A DNA stretch of 64,000 bases, from contig CM024753.1 of the NCBI GenBank assembly GCA_014218235.1, forward strand, positions 175,746,348-175,810,347. Reading direction: 5' to 3'. Each line of letters begins with the position of its first letter. Within the stretch, counting starts at the first letter, position 1. Below are positions 11,236 through 22,530 of this stretch, in pieces. The notes below the pieces were generated by a model, which was given only the letters and a program-made list of their open reading frames with translations, was not told where the DNA came from and made no database searches. Source of the DNA: Colocasia esculenta (taxonomy: Eukaryota; Streptophyta; Magnoliopsida; Alismatales; Araceae). A program made the translations under genes and the position numbers.

Positions 11236-11449
11236 TGATGATCAGTTTGTCCCCATGTAATTTTAATTAATTATATATTTATTTTGGTGATTAACAAAAC
11301 CATGTCAAAGATCACTAACACATATTCCATAAGTCTTGAGCACAGAAAATACTACAGGAAAATCAAGCAAATTTGGTAAGTATTACCTTTCTGAAGCAAT
11401 ATTAAGTTCAGCATGAAATTTCTCTAAGTCCACATCGACTTTCCTTATG

Positions 11450-12190
11450 CTACAACGATTTCAGTAGAACTGTAAAGATTTCATCATAACGATTTCATAA
11501 GTGCCTTAACGATTTCTTCATAATCTGACGTTAAACGGGAATCGTTATCGTAACTATTTGCTCATCGCAACGATTCCTTAGTCATCGTAACGATTTGCTC
11601 ATCGCAACGATTCCTTAAGTCATCATAACGATTTGTTCATCGCAACGATTCCTTTAGTCATCGTAACAATTTGCTCATCGCAACGATTCCTTAAGTCATC
11701 GTAACGATTTTCTCATCGCAACGATTCCTTTAGTCATCGTAACGATTTGCTCATCGCAACGATTCCTTTAGTTATCGTAACGATTTGCTCATCGCAACGA
11801 TTCCTTTAGAACTCATAACGATTTGCTTTGCACATCAATTTCTTTAGAGTTCATAACAATTTGTTTTGCGCATCGATTTCGTTAGAGCTCTTAACGATTT
11901 GCTATGTGCATCGATTTCTTCATTGAACACAACGATTTGCTTCATGTAACAGTTTCTTAAGTGTTTATAACGAATTCTTCATTGAACACAACGATTTGCT
12001 TCATGTACCGATTTCTTAAGTGTTCATAATGATTTCCTCTCTAAACACAACGATTTGCTCTCCACAACGATTTCTTCAGTAAATATAACGATTTGGTTAT
12101 GTCTTACAATGATTTAGCCGAATTGACTTGATCATAACGATTCAATAAGTCATAAATGTATCGACTTCTTCTGTACATCGATTTGCTACT
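11450..12190 (+). repeat. AACGATT array with a 38-bp higher-order unit
   Basis: The core segment (about 11540-11815) repeats a 38-bp unit built from two half units, CATCGTAACGATTTGCT and CATCGCAACGATTCCTTTAGT, in about seven copies. It then decays into single half units until 12190. The array lies about 200 bp after the LTR start and 400 bp before the TATA box. Confidence 0.85.
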
Positions 12191-12605
12191 GGTCAAAGCA
12201 TTGAATAGTCAAAGTCATCACGCATATCCTTCTGACACCTTTGCATTTAATGTAGACGGAACATATCTCTACATGCATGCAGACGATAACGTCCATTATC
12301 ATGCTTACTCTGTATGCATCTTTTAGATATAGCAAAATGACATTACTATTTTGGTGAATATTCACATCAACGTTTACTGACAACAAGAGACAGCCTAGCT
12401 GTCTACTGTTCTAGCATTTAATGTATGTAGGGCCCTAAAGACATTCTGTCATACAACGTTGGACCATATAGACGCCAGAAGATCCTATCTCTTTGCGTGC
12501 ACAAATGGATAAAAGACTGTTGATGGAAGCTTCCAAGTATCAAGTAGTCTAACGTCTACCAAAGCTAGAGACAATGGATACTTTAACGAATACATTTCAA
12601 ATTGG

Positions 12606-12614
12606 AGATATAAA
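12606..12614 (+). promoter_or_regulatory. TATA box of the SIRE-like LTR
   Basis: ATATAAATA downstream of the U3 array, followed by CT-rich transcript leader sequence. The position relative to the LTR ends matches the TATA boxes seen in the other SIRE-like LTRs of this window. Confidence 0.6.
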
Positions 12615-13315
12615 TACAAGATAGTAGCTCCAGAGAAAGAAGAGACTGACCAACGAATACTTCAAGCAAGTCTTAGCAATTCAAATCTTCTAGGAGAATC
12701 CAAGAGCCAAGAATCTCATTCCTGATCTGTCTCAAGCTCTTTAGCTCTCTGTGTTTGCAATAGAAATCTTGAGAGAGAGCCTGCGTAGTTCTGAGAGAGA
12801 CCTTTGTGTAGATCTCCTTCTCTCAGGGCTATTTCTGCTTCAGATCATTGCTTGTTAAAGCTTGATCTAGGGGCTTGACTTCATTGCTCATCTTTGCTGT
12901 GTTGTTCCCTTCATGTGTGAAGGAAGACCTGGTGGGGATCCAGGGTGCTGTAGTTCCCTTCTGTTGTGAAGGAAGACCTGGTGGGGATCCAGGGTGTTGT
13001 AGTTCCCTTCGTGTGAAGGAAGACCAGCTGAGCTGGGTGTTGTAGTGTCCTTAAGGGGACTGTACCTTAGATAGTGGAATCATGAGTAGTTGCTTGGGGA
13101 TTGGACGTAGGACTCCTAAGGATAGAAGGTCTGAACCAGGATAAACTCTGTGTGTTGTGTGATTGATTTCCTGTGTGTGTTTGTTGTTTATTCTAACTTT
13201 CACTAACCTTCATCGAAGAACGTCCTTATGTGAATGTTTTAAGTACATGTACTAATTAAATAAATTTTTAAAAGACCCATTCACCCCCCCTCTGGGCTCG
13301 TCAACTGGCAACAAG

Positions 13316-13327
13316 TGGTATCAGAGA
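13316..13327 (+). other. primer-binding site, initiator tRNA-Met type
   Basis: TGGTATCAGAGA, a near match to the plant initiator tRNA-Met PBS (TGGTATCAGAGC), two bases after the LTR terminus. Confidence 0.8.
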
Positions 13328-13378
13328 GAGTCTCTTCGACAAAGAAGAAAGATCCAACGATCTGAAGAGTAAAGATCC

Positions 13379-15165
13379 ATGGCAGCCCAGGTAACATTGA
13401 AGGTCAGTCTGTCAACCCACCCCCTCTCTTCGATGGTGAAGATTATGCTTATTGGAAGACCAGAATGGAGTACTTTCTCCAAGGTCACGACTATCAGATA
13501 TGGTCAATAGTAGAAGAAGGCGATCTCCTGGTCACAAATGAGAAAGCTCAGTGGACAGATGATGATAGGAAAAAGATCTCCTGAACTGTAAGGCTAAGAG
13601 TATTTTGTGCTGTGCACTAAGCAAAAAGGAATTCAACAGAGTTTCAGCCTGCAAATCCACAATGGAGATGTGGGAAAAGCTTAGAATTACCTATGAAGGC
13701 ACATACAAGGTGAAGGAGACAAGAATTGATATTCTTGTTACACAATATGAAAGATTTCAAATGCAATCAGGTGAGTCCATAACTCAAATGTTCAGTCGAT
13801 TCACAGATATTACAAATGGATTGGCTGGACTGGGGAAAACCTATGAGATTGGAGACATGGTGAGAAAAATTCTTAGATCCTTACCATCCTCATGGACCCC
13901 AAAGGTCATAGCTTTTGAGGAAGCTAATGATCTGAAAAGGATGTCTTTGGAAAAGCTCATTGGGTCCCTTATGGCCCATGACATCAATATGGAAAGGCTA
14001 GGAGAGTCCTCAAGTAGAAAGAAGCACTCCAATGCCTTAAAAGCTGAAGAAGACTTATCAGAAGCAAGCTCAGATGAAAATGAAAGTATTGAGGACAGTG
14101 AAAATGAAGAAGCAATGCTATCAAGAAGACTGCAGCGGATTTTAGCCAAGAAAAAGAAATTTCAATATGGCAGAAGATTCTTTAAGAAAAACAAAGAGTT
14201 TAAGAAGTCAGAAGGAAATGATCTGAAGAAAGGAGAACCAATATGCTATGAGTGCAAGAAACCTGGACATATCAAGACAGAATGTCCAAAGCTTAAGAAA
14301 GATGGACACAAGAAAAAAGGACAACTTTAGACGATTCAAGAAGTACAAGAAAAAGGCAATGGCAGCAGCTTGGGAAAACAGCAGCGACTCAGACAGTGAG
14401 TCAAGCTCAAGCAATGATAAAGAAGAAGCCAACTTGGCGTTCATGGCAAATACAGATGATAAGGTAACATCTGACTCCTCTTTGATTCCTACAATAATTC
14501 TGATTCAGATAATTTAGAGGAAGCATTCAATGAACTATACAGTAAATATAGAGAAGTAACCAAACTGTTAAAAGTAAGTAAGAAAAATAATGCTTGTCTA
14601 GAAAACACAAACTCAGATCTAAAATCAGAAAATGAACAGCTAGAAAAATAGTTAACTGAACTTAAAATAAGAAATGAGTTATTACGTGAAGATCTAAAGG
14701 ATAAGAATGAACAAATAATTAAATTGGAAAAACAAGCAAGCTCGAATGAACTAAAACAGAGATAAACTCATTAATAGAAGAGAATAAAAAGTTATCTAGT
14801 ACATTGGAAAAATTTACAAATGGTAAAAACTCCCTCATATTAAAAGGTGCTAGAAGATCAGGTAAGAAGAAAAATGGATTAGGATATACACCCCCAGATA
14901 ATGAAGAAACCATAGTTTATCCTAAAATATATCCAACACCAAAATTTGTACCTGAACAAGACATTGCATACAAGGTAGATTTCAAATATATAGAAAAAGT
15001 AACCAAATCATCCTGCTGCAGTCACTGTAACAAATTAGGACATATTATAACTACATGTCCAACGAAACATAAGAAATGGATAATAAAAAGGGAAACAGTG
15101 ATACTAACCAATCAGGACCCAAAAGAACTTGGGTACCTAAAACTTAATGTTTTCATTTCAGGGTA
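13379..15165 (+). pseudogene. gag of a SIRE/Maximus-like Copia element
   Basis: The ATG at 13379 follows the PBS by 51 bp. The conserved start (PPPLFDGEDYAYWKTRMEYF, then WSIVEEGD) is in a shifted frame. After a second shift near 13580 a 241-residue frame (13605-14330) carries the UBN2-type gag core (MWEKLRITYEGTYKVKETRI, ESITQMFSRFTDI, MVRKILRSLPSSW). An acidic linker and a CCHC zinc knuckle (CYECKKPGHIKTEC, near residue 220) follow. Further shifts lead into a Lys/Glu coiled coil and a second knuckle (CSHCNKLGHIITTC, about 15015-15057). The long tail with coil and extra knuckle is typical of SIRE-type gag. At least four frameshifts and a stop at 14649 make it non-functional. Confidence 0.85.
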
Positions 15166-15781
15166 ACTCTCGAGCATCCAAATGGTATCTGGCAGTAGGT
15201 GCTCAAGGCACATGTCAGGTAATCGAAAGCTATTCTCTCATCTTCAAAATGAAGAAGGAACTGTTACATATGGAGATAACGGAAAAGGAACAGTGATAGG
15301 CAGTGGTTCTGTGAACAATAAAGGAAAGACAGTTATTGAAGATGTATTGTTTGTCAAAGGGCTAAAACATAATCTTATTAGCATCAGCCAGCTTTGTGAC
15401 AGAGGCCATCAGATCCAGTTTTAAGAGTCAAAGTGCAGCATATTAAAGGATGGAGCAGTAATTTTCGACGCAAATAGAGAAAAGAACTTATATGTGCTAT
15501 ATCTTGAAGAACTCAAGGATCAAAATGTTTGTTTGGCAGCAAATAAAGATCAATCAACTGAATTGTGGCACAGAAGATTGGGACATTGCAGCATAAATGG
15601 TATGAGAAAGTTGTTAAAGAAAAATCTTGTGGAAGGTCTGCTAAAGGTCAGCACCAAGATGGAAGGTGTTTGTAGACCTTGTGCCAAAGGAAAGCACACT
15701 AAGAGCTCCTTCAAGTCGAAGACTGTGGTAACCACCTCAAAACCTTTGGAACTCCTTCATTGGATTTGTTTGGGCCAATGA
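15166..15781 (+). pseudogene. Copia protease and GAG-pre-integrase region
   Basis: Begins with the WYL(A)VG/S-x-C-S-R-H-M-S-G protease start. The active-site region is split between two frames, and its DSG is degraded to VG-A. Continues through GTVIGSGSVNNKGKTVIEDV and HNLISISQLCDRGHQIQF, then a stop at 15422. After it comes the pre-integrase block ELWHRRLGHCSINGMRKL with its zinc-binding His residues and CRPCAKGKHTKSSF. Order and motifs follow Copia pol (PR-IN-RT). Frameshift at about 15760. Confidence 0.85.
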
Positions 15782-16690
15782 GGACCACCAGTCTTGGAGG
15801 AAAGAATTTTGGTTTTGTTATTGTCGATGACTACTCCAGATTTATATGGGTGTCATTCCTAGAACATAAAGATGATACATTTGAAAGCTTTGTCAATTTC
15901 AGCAAGAAGGTCCAGAAAGACCAGAAGTTCAGGATCATCTGTATTCGATCAGACCATGGAGGTGAATTTCAGAATGAAAATTCTCTAAATTCTGTGATAA
16001 CCAAGGAATTGAGCACAATTTCTCAGAACCAAGGACACCACAGCAAAATGGAGTTGCTGAGAGGAAGAACAGAACTTTATTGGATATGGCAAGAACAATG
16101 TTATCAGAATATGATTTGCCAAGATATTTCTGGGCTGAAGCAATAAACACAGCAAGCTATATCATCAACAGAGTAATGATCAGGCCAATCCTAAAGAAGA
16201 CTGCCTACGAGCTGTACAAGGGAAAGAAGCCAAAGATCAGTCACTTCAGGACGTTTGGATGTCCTTGCTTCATCCACAACAATGGAAAAAGGGATATTGG
16301 TAAGTTAGATGTCAAATCAGATGAAGACATCTTCATGGGGTACACCTCTAAACCTAAAGGCTATAGAGTATTTAACAAGCGTACGTTATTAATTGAACAG
16401 TCTGTTCATATCATTTTTGATGAAACTAACCCTTCCTTGAGAAAGGAAGAAGATAGTGATATTGATAATGCAGATAAATTGTCTGAAAAATTAAAAGGTA
16501 CAACAATTGAAGACAAGGATGATCCACCTCTGGAAGACTTGCAACAACAAGATATTGCACATGAAAATCTTCCAAAGGAGTGGAGATACAAGAAAGATCA
16601 CCCACCTGAGAACATTATTGGTGATCCATCTGTAGGGGTAAGAACAAGAGGTAATGTAATACCGTGTGATTACTTAGCATTTGTGTCTCA
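15760..16690 (+). pseudogene. Copia integrase
   Basis: The catalytic core begins LDLFGPMRTTSLGGKNFGFV and continues VDDYSRFIWVSFLEHKDDTF and IRSDHGGEF. First and second catalytic Asp are visible. After a frameshift near 15985, the PQQNGVAERKNRTLLDMART block supplies the catalytic Glu in the frame that opens at 16080. The C-terminal part (YFWAEAINTASYIINRVMIR, FGCPCFIHN, GKLDVKSDEDIFMGYTSKPK) is well preserved and SIRE-like. Decay is limited to a few single-base shifts. Confidence 0.85.
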
Positions 16691-17166
16691 AATAGAGCCT
16701 AAGACAGTCAATGAAGCTCTTACTGATGAATCTTGGATTATGGCTATGCAAGATGAACTTAATCAATTCAAGAGAAACCAAGTATGGTCACTTGTTCCCA
16801 GACCATCCGGTTATTGGCACCAAGTGGGTGTTCAGAAACAAACTGGATGAGACTGGTGTGATCTTAAGAAACAAAGCCAGATTGGTAGCTCAAGGCTATT
16901 CCCAAGAGGAAGACATAAATTTCGATGAAACTTATGCATCTGTAGCTAGACTTGAGGCTATTAGAATTTTATTAGCATATGCATCTGCTTTGGATTTAAA
17001 ATTATTTCAAATGGATGTCAAATCTGCTTTTTTAAATGACTTCATCAAGGAAGAAGTTTATGTTGAACAACCCCCTGGTTTTGATGACACAGATTTTCCA
17101 ATCATGTTTTTAAACTCATAAAGTATTGTATGGTTTAAAGCAAGCACCTAGAGCCTGGTATGAAAG
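16691..17166 (+). pseudogene. Copia reverse transcriptase, 5' part only
   Basis: Starts with the domain-typical KTVNEALTDESWIMAMQDEL. After a frameshift at about 16810 it continues KWVFRNKLDETGVILRNKAR, LVAQGYSQEEDINFDETYAS and FQMDVKSAFLND. After another shift comes the YGLKQAPRAWYES block at about 17130-17166. It stops there because the family-G repeat begins at 17167. The YVDD motif and RNase H are absent, and I did not find the rest of this element in the window. Confidence 0.85.
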
Positions 17167-17661
17167 TGTCACGCCCCGATATTTTAGCAGCGGAATAAAT
17201 ACCGGGGGACGTGAACGATACAAACGGACGTATCACAGTTGAATAACACAGAGTCACAATTGAATATAATAACACATTCGAGACTATAATATGGTCACCA
17301 AAAGTATACTTTATTCCATTCCATTCAACTAGTTACAACCTTACATAAGAAGAACTCACTGAAAAGAGTTCATTATTCAATAACAATGTTTCTCTAATAC
17401 ATCAACTACTCATTGTCTATTCTAAACTGTCAACTATTCATATGACAGGTGCTCATCACTCTTGCTCTGCCCCATCCGACTCCTCTGGTTCCTCATCACT
17501 ACCTGAAAAGGGCAGGATGATAGGGGTGAGCGAACTAGCTCAGTAGGATTTACATCTCAATATTGTGCGGGCGCTAATATACATGATTAACATTTTAAAT
17601 AGGCAGATATGCACATGAATATGATGACAATGTATGCAATACTAACAGATTGAATAGCAGA

Positions 17662-17761
17662 NNNNNNNNNNNNNNNNNNNNNNNNNNNNNNNNNNNNNNN
17701 NNNNNNNNNNNNNNNNNNNNNNNNNNNNNNNNNNNNNNNNNNNNNNNNNNNNNNNNNNNNN
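17662..17761. other. assembly gap (100 N)
   Basis: Exactly 100 unknown bases, the usual placeholder for a gap of unknown length. It lies just before a GC-rich hairpin array. Confidence 0.99.
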
Positions 17762-17816
17762 TTTCTGGACCGTAATCCAAGACAGAGCAGAACTCTGTCA
17801 GATCCGGCCACGGACC

Positions 17817-18005
17817 TGAGAACGCGACGGCCCGACATGTCGCCTTCTCAAGCCCATCGTGACGCCTTCTTGTCGCGTTCTGAACGCGACAGGGCACCGT
17901 CGCGTTCTGGCCGCCTGAGCAAACAGCCCTGTCGCGACCCTTGCAGGCCCTATCGCTACCTGCCCTACTCCTGTCGCCATCCTTACAACCCTATGTCGCC
18001 TTCAC
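17817..18005. repeat. GTCGC / GCGAC hairpin array
   Basis: Repeated GTCGC(G/C)TTCT modules in both orientations. The best hairpin has perfect 9-bp arms, GTCGCGTTC at 17872-17880 and GAACGCGAC at 17882-17890, with a single-base spacer. Confidence 0.75.
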
Positions 18006-19798
18006 AGTTTTTGATGAAAACCCATAAAAAATTATTTTTTGTCGCTTTCTAAATAATTCTTACACCTTTTACAGTTATACCCCCAGTAAAAACTTGTTTT
18101 AAAAATGGAGCTACATTGAATGATTTAAAAATACATATTCACGACTTATTTATCTATGATTTCTCTTACACATGCACACACATGAACCATCCATATATGA
18201 CTGAAATCTGGCATAAAATATCTCATATTGTATCTGGGAATTTAATGCAATAAAGTATATTAATTGTCTTATTTTAAAGGACTTGTATTCGTTTCTTGCG
18301 TGGTTTATATACCGATATCGACGCTCCACTGTTCTAGAATTCCTCTAGAACGTCGAGCACCTGTTTTATATACACACTTTACTTGGCTTGTGGTGAACTC
18401 TCCGTCGGATATTCCTTTCGCCGGACTAGTGAACCCTTGCACAAGGCCTCCGTAAGTCTCCTCTGATCATGGATTCCCACATAGTCGACGAGCCGGTTGT
18501 ACCCTAACACCATTACATCTTTAGGGATCAATATGATCCAAACGGCTATTAGAAGTTCGCTCTTACCTTGAATCACGTCGGACCTCTGGACTTGTGCATA
18601 ACATGGCCAGCGGGAAGATCGTGAATTCCACCTGACTGCCAATACGACGTGTGCGTGGTTGTGCAACTGTTACTATCGCCTGTTTACTCATCACATTACG
18701 TGCAATGTCCACTAGCTCTCATCTATACTCTACTCGCTCACCTATTTACGTTCACTCTACCATCTCATCTATTCATCTAATGCTCTTATCTATTTCTTGG
18801 TACTCTCAAATTGGCCATAATTGATTGTCTGAAGATAAAAACATATAACCAATGCCAGCGCAATAGGGCCGATCAGGTCCTAGGGGGAGTGCCGAAAGTG
18901 CCATTTGCCCGTGGGAGTTAAATGATCAGGATGTCGGTATTACATCCAAGTGCCATACTATCAAGATTAATCTAAGACAATCAACACAAAGTGCTATATT
19001 CTCTCGTTGTCTTTTGACAAACAAGTGCTATACTCTCTCTTGGCTATCTTCGGATAACCAAAGTGCAATTACTATCTCGATTGACAAGAAAGTTAATCAA
19101 AAGTGCTATACTATTCAATTGATAGAAAATCAATCAAAGTGCAATTTACTCTCTATATGGCCAACTACTTTCTCTCTCCTTGCTATACATGTTGCTTGAT
19201 ATTGCTTAACGTTGACTCTATGTACATCATGTTGTTGTGTTGTTTTCTTTCGTGAATCGATCTTATTCGTTGTACTATACTTGATCCATCTGCTATTTGA
19301 ACCATGTTACTTGTGCTCTTACTTTCTCGACTTTACATGACTCGCTCTATCTTTAGTTACTCTACCATTTAATGCACTAATTATTTAAAGCCTGCTTGAG
19401 CCTGAGATTTAAGTCCTACTGGGCGTTATCGCTCACCCTTCGTTATTTGTCTTGTGTGCCTCAGGTAAGTCGGACTCTAACGTCACCACACACCAATGGG
19501 ACAAGACTAGAGTGATGAGCGACCCGAAGTCAACTCACGAAGTTACCTTAGTACCATGGAGTCTAGTAGTTTTTGCTTTAGATTTCTTTTCAATGTAATG
19601 ATGTCATTGAGCCCTGTGTATGGCTCCGAATTAGCGGTTGTAATGGTCTTAGTGATTTTATACTGAAATCAAGAGTTATTTCAATTATTGTTCATTAGAT
19701 GCTCTGATGTTTGCGAAGTATGCGCAATTGTCGTTACCATACTCGTTGTTCGCGTCTCCCTCTGATTTATTCCACTTCTAAATTGGAGGGGCGTGACA

Positions 19799-20252
19799 TT
19801 ACTATCGCCATTTTATTGCATTGTACATAGCATGGTCATACCTTCTAGCTTTTAAACTGTTAAAAACTTATATCATTACTGGAAGATGTAAATCCTACTG
19901 GGCGAGTGCGCTTATACTGCTCTCTTTAAATTTCAGGTAGTGAAGGTAAAGCTAAATGATGGGACTTGTGCGTCGAGCGTGGAGTACACTTAGAGAGTTC
20001 ATTCTTATTTTTATTTAGATTGGTCATGAATGTAATTTCCCTTTTCTTTGAGAGATAGATAGATTGGTGGCAAGGAGTGTTTCATTTGACATTGGAGGTT
20101 GTAATATTTATTTTGATAAATAAAGGAAGAAATTTTAATTATTGCATTATGGGTCCTATTTGTAAAAGCTATTGGTCTATAGCTTCTGAATGCTTGCTTG
20201 TTCGTCGCGTCTCCCAATTTTTTCCGCTGCTAAACAAAATTGGAGCGTGACA
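19799..20252 (+). mobile_element. second copy of the family-G 3' end
   Basis: Direct, diverged copy of 19400-19798. It shares GATGTAAATCCTACTGGGCG, the CAGGTAGTGA block and the terminus TTCCGCTGCTAAA...GGAGCGTGACA, ending at 20252. It is abutted by the Cassandra fragment at 20253. Confidence 0.6.
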
Positions 20253-20641
20253 GCCACACAGGGCAAAGTGCTACACTATGGGAGCCACCTCTCGAGGCCA
20301 TAATGGTGCAAAGTGCTACATAGCGGGAGCCACCTCTTGAGCCTGTGAGGGCCCCTCTAGAATCTTGCCTGCCTGGGGTTTGATTGTGTGCTATATGTGA
20401 GTAGCGACGAGGACCTCACTTATATAAGAGGGGTAGATTGTAACACCCCATATAAGAATATGTTAAATAGACTAAATCAGTAAGCTACCAACAACTCGGA
20501 CTAGTCATTTTCAAAGCCCGAGTAGGAAAAGAACTCTAAAGTTAAGCGTGCTCAGTTGGGAGTAGTCCCAGGATAAGTGACCTTTCTGGGAGTCTACAAC
20601 TAGTATCGTTGTTGGGCCAATTTGTTGGTTGGGTCGTCACA
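20253..20641 (+). mobile_element. Cassandra-type TRIM, 3' half (internal region plus 3' LTR)
   Basis: The internal part (20253-20425) aligns with the internal part of the minus-strand Cassandra at 48189-48395 (GGxxAAGTGCTAxxxTATGxGAGCCACC). A polypurine tract (AAGAGGGGTAGAT, 20426-20438) precedes a 203-bp LTR starting TGTAACACCCC at 20439 and ending GGTCGTCACA at 20641. The LTR carries a 5S rRNA-like domain, the hallmark of Cassandra. The 5' LTR and PBS are missing. Confidence 0.85.
20531..20593 (+). other. 5S rRNA-like domain inside the Cassandra LTR
   Basis: Matches the 3' half of plant 5S rRNA by eye: AAGTTAAGCGTGCT (box A region), GGGAGTAGT and AGGATAAGTGACCTTTCTGGGA (box C region, split here by substitutions). 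It is part of a TRIM LTR, not a 5S gene. The 5' half of 5S rRNA is absent. Confidence 0.8.
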
Positions 20642-21030
20642 CTCATTCCCTCCTTTTCAGTTGAGACTTTACAGCAACACCTCTCATGGCGTGCAGAGGA
20701 GATCGGGTAGTAGTAGACAGCGCCCTCTTTGAGCAGTGTTCCCTAGTACTTCTTGGTTCTTCACCCTCGGGGTATGCCCTAAGGGATATGTTATTCCCTC
20801 TCTTTTTAGCACTTGTACTTTGTTACTTGAGATTGTACTAGACTCATACTTTGTGTTGGACGTTTTACTTCACATGTTAGTACATTTTTAGTTCTTGTTC
20901 TCGTCATTTACTTTCTTTACATATCTTGTTAGACTGGTCCGTTAGCCCTTCGGATCTTCAATCCCATGGGCGGCGGTACTGGTGGTCGGGTTCTCGGTGG
21001 GAGTCGGGGTCTGGCGCCAGGGTCGTTATA
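20642..21030 (+). mobile_element. 5' LTR remnant (last 389 bp) of the plus-strand Tekay element
   Basis: Aligns closely with 27880-28266, the end of the 3' LTR: GAGCAGTGTTCCCTAGTA, TTATTCCCTCTCTTTTTAGC, GGTGGTCGGGxTTCTCGGTG. It ends GTCGTTATA, a mutated GTTACA, right before the PBS. The upstream 2.2 kb of this LTR are missing, replaced by the Cassandra fragment. Confidence 0.8.
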
Positions 21031-21031
21031 G

Positions 21032-21042
21032 TGGTATCAGAG
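21032..21042 (+). other. primer-binding site, initiator tRNA-Met type
   Basis: TGGTATCAGAG, two bases after the LTR end, as usual in Tekay/Del chromoviruses. Confidence 0.8.
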
Positions 21043-21059
21043 AAGGGTGTCTATCAAGA

Positions 21060-22530
21060 CTTGTAATGGAACTAAGTGACAACGCAAAGTCTCATAGGAG
21101 TACAAGTAACACTGCAAGCCATCGGGTTAAACCGCTAACATGATCAATAGTTGTGTCTCATGACATGGCTAGATGTAGGCAGGCAAAGAGCTGATGGAGC
21201 ATTAGGATGACGCACCGGATGAGTCGGTCGCAGCAGAGCACGCACCGGTAGATGTGACCTCAGTAAGACAACCAGTAGGGTGTTCCGTGGTAGCGGGGAG
21301 CACAACAGCAACAGTGGTACCCACCCCCGCCCCCGCCCCCACCATAGGTTATGAGTAGTGGTGGAGAGCTATGTTCTAGGCTCCTTGGCAGTACCAGTAG
21401 ATGTCGGAAGGAAGACAACAGTTTGCAGAGATGGCAGCAGAGGAGCAGCACCAGTGACTCCGCAGCAGCACCAATATAGCAAGAGGTACCCCAGTGGTAC
21501 GACATCATACTCCAGTAGTAGCAACAGCACCTGAGGACCGGACAACACTTTTGGAGAGGTTCCTTTGTCTTCGGCCTTCGACTTTCTACGACGACTACAA
21601 TCTTGACTGAGCAGAGAGTTGGGTCCATGAGCTCGAGCGTACCTTTGAGACCATGGTTTGTGCGGAGCAAGATCAGGTTAGACTAGCAGTCTATCGGCTG
21701 AAGGGGTTAGCCCACGAGTGGTGAAGAGTTCAGAGGCAGACCAGGTTTCAGGGCAAGAGGCTAGACCAAATCACTTGGGAGCAGTTCTTGGAGGTCTTTC
21801 ACGATGAGTACTTCCCTGACTACGCATGTTGTAAGAGAGAGACCAGCTTCACGAGTTGGCACAGAGAGATCAGACCATGGCGTAGTACCATCAGAGGTTT
21901 GTATAGCTATTGCAGCACATCCCTCACTTAGCTACTAGTGAGCAGGCTTGCACTGAGCGGTTCATTAGTGGGTTACGATCAGAGTTGAGGTGGGCCATGG
22001 CTGGCCACCAATGTGAGACCTTGGTGTTAGCAGTAGCCAGAGCTACCGCCTTGAGAGGGAGTCTCATTTTCAGCCGCATCAGGGAGGAGGTTCGACGAGG
22101 TCTACCCCATACCAGTGCCCTTCAAGCAGTTGAGGGCGTGTATCATATTCTTCTTCTTTGGGCATAGGCGGCATTGGCCTGCACTCGAAGTTTAAGAAGA
22201 TGTTGACTCGTGGGGATAGACGACATTTTCAGCAACCATAGCACCGACATCAGCCAGAGCCCATGGAGCAGTCAGTGTAACAGAGGGCAAAGCAGGGTCA
22301 GCAAGACATAGTTTGTTACCACTGCGGGCAGCCAGTCACTTCAGGCGAGAGTGTCTGATGAGGCAGTGTCAGCAGTAGTTAGCACCTCGCAGTACTCGCA
22401 GTAGGCACCGCAGATGCAGTACCCTCACCTCAGCAGGTGCAGTGCCAGCAGCAGCACTAGGGATAGTTCCACGCACCTCAGCAGTGCCAGCAGTACCAGC
22501 AGCCATAGCCCAGCAGCCGCCACAATGAGG
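21060..22530 (+). pseudogene. gag of a Tekay/Del-type Gypsy element
   Basis: The frame around 21540-21800 reads ERFLCLRPSTFYDDYNLD, then AESWVHELERTFETMVCAEQ and RLAVYRLKGLAHEW, then QITWEQFLEVFHDEYFPDYA. This is the gag core of chromoviruses. Conserved Trp codons have become TGA at about 21723 and elsewhere, so the frame is interrupted many times. A degraded zinc knuckle (CYHCGQP) lies near 22314, followed by a Gln/Ser-rich CAG-repeat linker to about 22500. A poly-C/purine stretch at 21326-21342 adds frameshift. Confidence 0.75.

Larger units (their letters stand above)
11237..13313 (+). mobile_element. 5' LTR of a SIRE/Maximus-like Copia element
   Basis: Ends GGCAACA at 13313, two bases before the PBS, the same terminus as the solo LTR ending at 48126. 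The start near 11237 is inferred by alignment with other copies (TTTTGGTGATxAACAAAACCATG about 45 bp in). It contains a U3 motif array (11450-12190), a TATA box (12606-12614) and a 3' segment with duplicated AGGAAGACCTGGTGGGGATC blocks (12922-12990). Length is about 2.08 kb, matching the 2.13-kb copy at 45994. Confidence 0.75.
17167..19798 (+). mobile_element. family-G LTR-like repeat, 2.6 kb, with about 390-bp inverted ends
   Basis: Starts TGTCACGCCCC and ends GGGGCGTGACA. The inverted similarity extends far beyond these 11 bp. By eye, 17167-17560 aligns with the reverse complement of 19400-19798: shared GGAATAAAT, GCTCATCACTCT, GGGTGAGCGA and CAGTAGGAxTTAxATCTCA in the same order. TG...CA ends and the internal GTCGC block (17817-18000) resemble plant Gypsy LTRs, but long inverted ends are also a MULE or foldback trait. 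No direct target duplication is seen (left flank GAAAG, right TTACT). It contains the assembly gap and interrupts the Copia RT. Confidence 0.5.

Noticed and set aside
17167..20252. Confident call of a Mutator-like DNA transposon
   Set aside because: Long inverted ends fit, but no transposase and no 8-10 bp target duplication were found, and LTR-like internal homology exists; left ambiguous.
20531..20593. Functional 5S rRNA gene
   Set aside because: Only the 3' half is similar, and it sits inside an LTR with PPT and terminal TG...CA: a Cassandra domain.
21260..21670. 136-residue minus-strand frame with Cys-rich stretches
   Set aside because: It is the antisense of the decayed Tekay gag on the plus strand.
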